Origin: Marinomonas primoryensis
GTDB taxonomy: Bacteria > Pseudomonadota > Gammaproteobacteria > Pseudomonadales > Marinomonadaceae
Assembly (NCBI RefSeq): GCF_013372285.1
Contig: NZ_CP054301.1
Location: 792,001-856,000 of the forward strand
Length of the DNA stretch: 64,000 nt
Direction: 5' to 3'
This document shows, one piece after another, positions 58,315 to 64,000 of this stretch (positions are counted from its first letter, which is position 1; each line of letters begins with the position of its first letter). Both the position numbers and the translations under genes were made by a program. The notes under the pieces are model-generated. The model worked only from the letters and a program-made list of their open reading frames with translations, searched no databases and was not told the DNA's origin.

Positions 58315-59871
58315 ATGAACTTCGCATCAGAAGTAACAACTACTCATAAAAATTTAACGACGCCGCAGTTGGTTGAAAAAGCCCTGCATAATGGCGAAGG
58401 GGTTCTTGCTGATAATGGCGCACTCGTCGTTGAAACAGGCGCTCGTACAGGTCGCTCTCCTATGGATCGCTTCATTGTGGAAGAAGCATCTAGTAAAGAC
58501 AGCATTCACTGGGGACCTGTTAATCGTCCGTTTCCTGAGGAAAAATTTGCACCACTGTGGAATAGAGTTGCCACTTATCTAGATGGTCAAGAGTCTTATT
58601 TGTCCAATATTCATGTCGGTGCGGGTGATGAATATTATTTACCCGTTATTATGCATACTGAAACGGCGTGGCATCAGCTGTTTGGGCGTAATTTATTTAT
58701 CCGTCCAGAAACCTATAATCCATCAAGCAAAGGAGAGTGGCAGATTCTAAATGCCCCTAACTTTGTATGTGAACCTGAGCGTGATGGCACCAATTCTGAC
58801 GGTTGCGTCATTTTGAACTTTGCTGAGCGCAAAGTGCTTATTGCCGGTATGCGTTATGCTGGTGAAATGAAAAAAGCCATGTTCTCTGTGCAAAACTACT
58901 TGTTACCTGCCCATGATGTATTACCAATGCATTGTGCGGCCAACGTCGGAACAGAAGAAGATGTAACCTTATTTTTTGGTTTGTCAGGCACTGGCAAAAC
59001 AACTTTGTCTGCTGATCCTGAACGTTTTTTAATTGGTGATGATGAGCATGGTTGGGGTAAGGACACGGTTTTCAATATTGAGGGCGGGTGTTACGCAAAA
59101 ACCATCGATCTTTCTCAGAAGAATGAGCCGATCATTTGGGATGCGATTAAGTTTGGTACTATCGTTGAAAATGTCGTGTTGGATCCTGAGACACGTGTTG
59201 CTGATTACGCGGATACGTCTTTGACCCAAAATGGTCGCGCTGGCTACCCTCGTGAACATATTGAAAAACGTGCTGCGGGTAATCGTGCCGGTGAGCCAAA
59301 TGCCATTATCTTCTTAACATGTGATTTGACTGGCGTTCTTCCTCCTGTTTCTATCCTAACGAAAGAAGCGGCAGCGTATCACTTTTTGAGTGGTTATACG
59401 GCGTTGGTTGGTTCAACAGAAATGGGTGCGGGCACAGGTATTAAGTCTACTTTCTCGACCTGCTTTGGCGCGCCTTTCTTCCCTCGCTCTGCCGATGTGT
59501 ATGCGGATCTTTTGATCAAGCGTATTGAAGAGTTTGGTAGTAAGGTTTACTTAGTAAATACAGGTTGGACGGGCGGCGCACATGGACAAGGCGGTAAACG
59601 CTTTAGTATTCCAGTGACTCGTGCGGTTATTTCAGCGATTCAATCCGGCGCGCTAGCGGATGTAGAAACTGAGCATTTGGCTGATGTTAACCTAGATGTA
59701 CCAACACATGTTCCAGGTGTTGATAGTATTTTGTTGAATCCTCGCAAGACATGGTCTGATCAGGCATCTTACGAAGCACAAGCAAAAAACCTTATTTCTC
59801 AATTTGTTGTTAATTTTAAGAAATTTGACACTGTATCTGATGCTATTGTTAAGGCTGGCCCTTCTCTTTAA
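58315..59871 (+). CDS. pckA: Phosphoenolpyruvate carboxykinase (ATP)
   Basis: 518 residues. Motifs: [47 protein letters not shown] in segments with the kinase P-loop, [10 protein letters not shown] and [11 protein letters not shown]. It converts oxaloacetate and ATP to phosphoenolpyruvate, the first step of gluconeogenesis. Length is near that of E. coli Pck (540). It is a single gene with its own terminator. Confidence 0.97.
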   Translation: MNFASEVTTTHKNLTTPQLVEKALHNGEGVLADNGALVVETGARTGRSPMDRFIVEEASSKDSIHWGPVNRPFPEEKFAPLWNRVATYLDGQESYLSNIHVGAGDEYYLPVIMHTETAWHQLFGRNLFIRPETYNPSSKGEWQILNAPNFVCEPERDGTNSDGCVILNFAERKVLIAGMRYAGEMKKAMFSVQNYLLPAHDVLPMHCAANVGTEEDVTLFFGLSGTGKTTLSADPERFLIGDDEHGWGKDTVFNIEGGCYAKTIDLSQKNEPIIWDAIKFGTIVENVVLDPETRVADYADTSLTQNGRAGYPREHIEKRAAGNRAGEPNAIIFLTCDLTGVLPPVSILTKEAAAYHFLSGYTALVGSTEMGAGTGIKSTFSTCFGAPFFPRSADVYADLLIKRIEEFGSKVYLVNTGWTGGAHGQGGKRFSIPVTRAVISAIQSGALADVETEHLADVNLDVPTHVPGVDSILLNPRKTWSDQASYEAQAKNLISQFVVNFKKFDTVSDAIVKAGPSL

Positions 59872-59889
59872 GTGTTTTTATAGTGATTG

Positions 59890-59919
59890 AAAAGCCGTGC
59901 ATTTTGCACGGCTTTTTTT
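59890..59919 (+). terminator. Terminator after pckA
   Basis: AAAGCCGTGC and GCACGGCTTT form a 10-bp stem around a short loop ATTTT, followed by T to 59919, 18 bases after the pckA stop. Confidence 0.92.
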
Positions 59920-59977
59920 GTTGATGATCGTTTTATACGCTAGTACTTTACACCTTAAATAATGTAATCTTTTGTGT

Positions 59978-60757
59978 ATGTTTATTGATAGCCATTGCCA
60001 TTTTGATTTTGATGTGTTCAACGACCAGCGTGATGAATTAATGGCGCGTTGCCTTGATCATGGTATCTTGGGTTTTTTGGTGCCAGCAACCACTTTTATT
60101 AGCTGGAGAAGATTGGATATGCTCATTGAGCGTTATCCACAGTGGCGTGCCGCTTATGGACTGCACCCATATTTTTTGAAAGAGGCGTCTCTTGAACAGG
60201 TTGATTTTCTGGGTGAGCAATGTGAAGCGAAGCGTGTGGTTGCTGTCGGTGAAATTGGCTTAGATTGCTGGCCTAGTGCTGTTGATATAAACGTTCAAAT
60301 GAACTTTTTTAAACGTCAGTTGAGCGTGGCTAAATCGTTGAGGCTGCCTGTTATCGTACACGCCAGAAAGAGTTATGACTTGGTGTTGAAATGTTTACGC
60401 GAAGTCGGCTTTAAGGAAGGCGGAGTTATTCATGCTTTTAATGGTAGTTTTGAACAGGCTAAACGATTCCTGGATTTAGGGTTCGTGCTTGGAGTTGGTG
60501 GAACCGTTACTTATCCAAGAGCCAATAAGGCGCGGCGAGTATTATCTGCGCTGGAGAGTAGTGCGTTTATACTTGAAACTGATTCGCCTGATATGCCATT
60601 AAATGGCTTTCAAGGCCAAAATAATACTCCACTTTCTATACCCTTTATCGCGCAATGTGTTGCAACGATACGAGAAGAAGATGTCGAGCAGATTACAATG
60701 CAGACATATGCTAACCTACTTAGGGTTTTTCCTAAGTGGAACGAGGACTTGCTTTGA
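59978..60757 (+). CDS. TatD family metal-dependent hydrolase
   Basis: 259 residues from ATG 59978; the in-frame TTG two codons earlier is less likely. The TatD metal residues are all seen: DSHCHFDF, VGEIGLDC, VIVHARKS, VIHAFNGS and ETDSPDMPL. TatD proteins are DNase-like or deacylase-like hydrolases; the substrate is not known. The stop overlaps the start of the next gene. Confidence 0.93.
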   Translation: MFIDSHCHFDFDVFNDQRDELMARCLDHGILGFLVPATTFISWRRLDMLIERYPQWRAAYGLHPYFLKEASLEQVDFLGEQCEAKRVVAVGEIGLDCWPSAVDINVQMNFFKRQLSVAKSLRLPVIVHARKSYDLVLKCLREVGFKEGGVIHAFNGSFEQAKRFLDLGFVLGVGGTVTYPRANKARRVLSALESSAFILETDSPDMPLNGFQGQNNTPLSIPFIAQCVATIREEDVEQITMQTYANLLRVFPKWNEDLL

Positions 60758-61632
60758 ATAATACACAAGATATTAATGCTCCTATTCGTATTCTTCTTTT
60801 AGGAAGTGGAACAGAAGTAGGTTCATCATTGTTACAATTGTCTACAGAGAAAAAAGAATTTGAGTGGTTGTGTCCAGAAGAGTCGCTGTTGCTCGATGTC
60901 GATAAAAGAGCGGAACTTGATGCAATGCAGTTTGATGTCATTATTGATGCGTTAAGTCTACGTTATGCGTTGCAGAGTGATTATGGGGATTTTCAATCGA
61001 GTTTACGTTATTTGAGCGAAAAAAATGATGCTCCATTGATTATGATCAGCAGCGCCAGAGTATTTTCAGGCAGCAAGAACGTGCCTTATGCTGAAATGGA
61101 TGTACCAGACAGCACTGACCCTTACGCACAAGCTTTGATTGAGGCTGAGTCGATTGTACTGAATAACCCTGAGAATATTGTGTTGCGAACGGGTTGGTTA
61201 TTTAGTGGGCAAGGAGATGACTTTGTCTGTAGAACGCTTGGCCTTATTCAGGATGGCGTTAACCTTGCGTATAAAGACGATTTAATTGGTAGCCCAACAC
61301 CTGTTTCAGATTTGGTTCGGGTGATTTTATCTATGGTAAATCAAGGGCACTATGGCGCGAAAAATAAAGGTGTTTATCATTATTGCTGCGCGGAAGAAAT
61401 CAGTTGGATTCGTCTAGTAGAGGCGATCGTCGCAACTTCTGGTCAGTTCGATCCAAAAGCGCAAGTAGAAGTCGAAGCGATTGGTGATTCGTTTCCTGAG
61501 GCTCAGGAAGTCACCGCAATGCAGCGTCAGTCACTTTCTTGCCGAAAGATATTTAATCACTTTGGTATAAAGCAGCGCCCGTGGCGATCAAAATTACGAA
61601 ACCTTGTTAAAGAGTTGTATCAAGTAAGTTAG
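60754..61632 (+). CDS. RmlD-like extended SDR protein lacking catalytic residues
   Basis: 292 residues from TTG 60754, which has GAGGA at 60743-60747 and overlaps the tatD stop; GTG 60736 is in frame but has no ribosome site. The fold follows dTDP-4-dehydrorhamnose reductase: IRILLLGSGTEVGSSL, ISSARVFSGSKNVPYAEMD, DPYAQALIEAE, VLRTGWLFSG and GSPTPVSDLVRVI. The YxxxK lysine is Leu, the STDYVF site reads SSARVF, and the middle Gly of the nucleotide loop is Thr. It is probably not a reductase. No other rhamnose gene is near. Confidence 0.75.
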   Translation: MNNTQDINAPIRILLLGSGTEVGSSLLQLSTEKKEFEWLCPEESLLLDVDKRAELDAMQFDVIIDALSLRYALQSDYGDFQSSLRYLSEKNDAPLIMISSARVFSGSKNVPYAEMDVPDSTDPYAQALIEAESIVLNNPENIVLRTGWLFSGQGDDFVCRTLGLIQDGVNLAYKDDLIGSPTPVSDLVRVILSMVNQGHYGAKNKGVYHYCCAEEISWIRLVEAIVATSGQFDPKAQVEVEAIGDSFPEAQEVTAMQRQSLSCRKIFNHFGIKQRPWRSKLRNLVKELYQVS

Positions 61633-61677
61633 TGGCCAGTCGTTGGTTGGAGATAAACAAGAAGAGTAGGGGTTGAT

Positions 61678-62094
61678 GTGTACAAGATAAATCATAAAGC
61701 AGTAATGTTGGTTTTTGTCTTCCAGCTCGCAGTGGGGGCAATGTGGTACGCCTCGACACCTTCGTCATTTTTAGGGCGTTTTGCATTAGAGGATCTTTCA
61801 AAACAGCTGTCCATTGGCATGGTGCTGTTGTTTGTACTTTCGACGTTTGTGTATTTGTTCTTTACGGCTTGGTTACTGGTCAGGATTAAGGGGATGTCTG
61901 GGTTTGGACGGTTTTTATTGGTGATAGCAATATGGCTATTTATCGTCTTGCCTAATTATGCTTTTGTTAGTTTGCACCTGAACTTTAGTGGATTTGATAC
62001 TTTCTATTTACTTTCCTATGGTGCGATAAACTGCGCCATAGCCGCGATTATATTGCCGCTATGGCGATCTTCTCGATCTATATTTAATAATTAA
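61678..62094 (+). CDS. Small membrane protein, possibly DUF1761
   Basis: 138 residues starting at GTG 61678, 5 bases after AGGGG. Four membrane segments. LAVGAMWYASTPSSFLGR at the start resembles DUF1761 proteins. Function is unknown. Its end overlaps the convergent neighbour by 4 bases. Confidence 0.6.
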   Translation: MYKINHKAVMLVFVFQLAVGAMWYASTPSSFLGRFALEDLSKQLSIGMVLLFVLSTFVYLFFTAWLLVRIKGMSGFGRFLLVIAIWLFIVLPNYAFVSLHLNFSGFDTFYLLSYGAINCAIAAIILPLWRSSRSIFNN

Positions 62095-62972
62095 TATAAG
62101 CTACTTGCTGGCCATACTAACCATAAGCTTAACCCACTTATCAAGCCGCTGATGATGATCTGAATAGCAATAATAACGATGCTTTGTTTGCTGTTCATTT
62201 TGGGACTTAACAAAATGGAGATAGGCGTTACAAAACTACTCGCTGCCAGCATTAGCATGACGCCCAAGGGGATGTCTGCTAGCACATGACTTTGTGTTAT
62301 CAGTCCGCCCAGAATTAACAAGGCCGGAATACTGGTGTGGTTTTGCAGCGTTTTTGTTAAATAGCTAATAATAACATAGCCAAATACAGCGGCACCAAAG
62401 GCCCCTAATAATTGTCCTATTAACAGGCTTCCGCCAATCGATATCACAGGTGCCGCGCTGCCTGCGACTATAATAAGTCCAATCAGTAAAAGTAGTGGAG
62501 GCAGGTTCAGGTTGTGCTTGCTTCTTACTTGCTGCTGTATAGAGCCTTGTATTTTTTCAGATAGGACTTGGTAAAGTAATACGACAATCGCACTGCCGAC
62601 AGCCCAGCTAAGGCTCGCAATGAGTCCTGAGTGTTGTAGTACAGGGTTTAATAATAGATAGAAGGACAATGCAAACAACACACTGTTTATTATATTGCGC
62701 AGTGTGGATTGTTTCATCATGGTTAAGCATAGTACCGAAGCGATACCGGCCAAAGCCGTTATGTTGTAATAGTCTATTGCTTGACTCGGTGGGAAACTCA
62801 AGCCTGAATGAATCAGGCTGAGTCCGACTATAAAACCACCGAGATAACCAAGATAAGGCGAGGCATGTAACCATCGGCCAGCAACAACACTCACTATTAG
62901 AGCGGCAAGAAAAGGGTAAACTGCTGTGTGTAATAGCATTAAAATAGTAGCGTTGCTGGCGTTTTCGTACAT
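62091..62972 (-). CDS. Hypothetical multi-pass membrane protein
   Basis: 293 residues with about eight or nine hydrophobic segments and few conserved charged residues. I recognise no family. It lies 20 bases downstream of yceI on the same strand, so the two are probably co-transcribed. Confidence 0.65.
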   Translation of the reverse strand: MYENASNATILMLLHTAVYPFLAALIVSVVAGRWLHASPYLGYLGGFIVGLSLIHSGLSFPPSQAIDYYNITALAGIASVLCLTMMKQSTLRNIINSVLFALSFYLLLNPVLQHSGLIASLSWAVGSAIVVLLYQVLSEKIQGSIQQQVRSKHNLNLPPLLLLIGLIIVAGSAAPVISIGGSLLIGQLLGAFGAAVFGYVIISYLTKTLQNHTSIPALLILGGLITQSHVLADIPLGVMLMLAASSFVTPISILLSPKMNSKQSIVIIAIQIIISGLISGLSLWLVWPASSLY

Positions 62973-62992
62973 GATTACTTTCCTTAAATGAA

Positions 62993-63532
62993 TTACTGGC
63001 GAATGCCTTCTACATAAATTTCAATTTCTGTTTTATCGGTTACACCAGGAATGAAGTAGGTGACACCGAAATCACTACGCAAGATAACCGTTTTTGCTTC
63101 GAAGCCTGAACGGTAGCCGCCCCACGGATCTTTACTTTCACCTATTTTATTAACATCAAGGCTGACGGCTTTGGTGACGCCATGTAGAGTCAAATCACCT
63201 GTTAACGTATTTCCATCAAATGTTGTACTTTTGAATGTCAAAGAAGGGAATTGTTTTACATCTAAGAAGTCAGGGCTGCGAAGGTGCTTATCGCGTGCTT
63301 CATGATTGGTGCTAACACTGTCTGCTTTTATGTTGAGAGACGCGCTTCCTGATTTACCGTTTTCAGCGTACGAAAATTGACCTTCAAACTCGTTGAACTG
63401 ACCTACGGTAGTGCTGACACCCAAATGCCCAATTTTAAATACAACACTGGAATGGGCAGGGTCAATTTTATAATCGGCTGCCATAGTGATGCTTGATAAA
63501 AGCGTTAATGCACTGATAGTTATTATTTTCAT
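62993..63532 (-). CDS. yceI: YceI family periplasmic protein
   Basis: 179 residues with a Sec signal ending ITMAADYKI. The lipocalin-like YceI domain is clear: DPAHSSVVFKIGHLGVSTTVGQF, KHLRSPDFLDVKQFPSLTFKS and DLTLHGVTKAV, and SDFGVTYFIPGVTDKTEIEI. YceI proteins bind isoprenoid quinone-like lipids in the periplasm. In many bacteria the partner is a cytochrome b561; here it is the unknown membrane protein downstream. Confidence 0.93.
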   Translation of the reverse strand: MKIITISALTLLSSITMAADYKIDPAHSSVVFKIGHLGVSTTVGQFNEFEGQFSYAENGKSGSASLNIKADSVSTNHEARDKHLRSPDFLDVKQFPSLTFKSTTFDGNTLTGDLTLHGVTKAVSLDVNKIGESKDPWGGYRSGFEAKTVILRSDFGVTYFIPGVTDKTEIEIYVEGIRQ

Positions 63533-63670
63533 TCTGATATTCCTCTATTTAATTCAAGATGGGGGTAGTCTAATTTGTTTTGGTTTAATAAATAAACTAC
63601 GATAAAAGCAATTCATTATTATCAAAAAAGAAATGATAATAAGAAAACTTTTGATATCTTGGGAAATAGA

Positions 63671-64000
63671 ATGGATAAACTTCAAGCAATGAGGGTATTT
63701 TGCCGTGTTCATGAAGCAGAGAGTTTCAAGCTCGCTAGTGACTCCTTAGGTATCTCTCGTCCTATGGTGACGCGCTATGTTAATTTTATTGAGGAGGAGT
63801 TAGGCACAAAGCTCTTACAGCGAAATACTCGTAATATCAGCATCACTTATGCTGGACGGAAATACTACCAGCATTGTGTTGCAATATTGGATGCAATTGA
63901 AGAAGCGGAAAGTGACATTGGAGAATTGACGCAGAAGCCAAAAGGGCTGCTAAGAGTGAGTGTCCCAATGGATTTTGGCTTGTCACACCTTGTTCCGTTG
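63671..64000 (+). CDS. LysR family regulator (N-terminal part)
   Basis: 110 residues are visible before the window ends, all in one frame. The winged helix-turn-helix is complete: MRVFCRVHEAESFKLASDSL, then ISRPMVTRYVNFIEEELGTKLLQRNTR, and the start of the effector domain PKGLLRVSVPMDFGL follows. It diverges from yceI and may regulate it. Confidence 0.9.
   Translation, partial: MDKLQAMRVFCRVHEAESFKLASDSLGISRPMVTRYVNFIEEELGTKLLQRNTRNISITYAGRKYYQHCVAILDAIEEAESDIGELTQKPKGLLRVSVPMDFGLSHLVPL

Overview
The window looks like a chromosomal segment of a moderately AT-rich marine gammaproteobacterium. The gene set (flg operons split after flgE, sigma-28-type flagellin promoters, pseudaminic acid genes beside Maf, ChoXWV/BetI, ytfQRT-yjfF) and the protein sequences fit Oceanospirillales, most likely Marinomonas. 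The genus is inferred from gene content and remembered protein similarity, not from a search. I saw no IS element, integrase, phage gene, tRNA, rRNA or CRISPR array.

Positions 1-21658 are one flagellar locus on the plus strand. It begins inside flgC and runs through flgD and flgE (rod cap and hook, closed by a terminator), then flgF-flgJ (rod, rings, muramidase), then flgKL (hook-filament junctions) behind a near-consensus sigma-28 promoter, then a degenerate HD-GYP protein. Two flagellin genes follow, each behind its own TAAA-N15 sigma-28-like promoter and separated by 1.6 kb of non-coding DNA that carries five and a half tandem copies of a 134-148 bp repeat. flaG, fliD, fliS, a fliT-like gene and maf complete the export, cap and glycosylation genes. 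The first flagellin has an unusual central domain made of 17 seven-residue repeats.

Positions 21661-26562 make the sugar for flagellin glycosylation: pseI and pseG on the plus strand meet pseF, pseC and pseB on the minus strand. Together with Maf they form a pseudaminic acid pathway that lacks only the acetyltransferase PseH.

Positions 26701-45190 are mixed housekeeping and transport genes: tag, nudF, a DUF1249 gene, yqiA, parE, a YecA/YgfB-family gene, aspC, a pirin gene divergent from a YhaJ-like LysR regulator, an AEC permease, the galactofuranose ABC transporter ytfQRT-yjfF, galU, the argP/argO pair and a YcaD-like MFS transporter. Positions 45721-49514 hold a choline ABC operon (choX-choW-choV) with betI beside it.

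Positions 49862-64000 carry a PatB-like C-S lyase, a DUF1801 gene, a fatty acid hydroxylase family gene, yceH, a Gfo/Idh/MocA dehydrogenase with a His-rich tail, suhB, trmJ, gnd, pckA, a tatD-family gene coupled to an RmlD-like gene that lacks catalytic residues, two membrane proteins, yceI, and the start of a LysR regulator cut by the window end. Strong hairpin terminators separate most convergent pairs.

The best leads are the heptad-repeat flagellin, the tandem repeat array between the two flagellin genes, the duplicated hook domain in FlgE, the HD-GYP protein with one lost metal ligand, the missing pseH, and several palindromes that look like operators or intercistronic hairpins.
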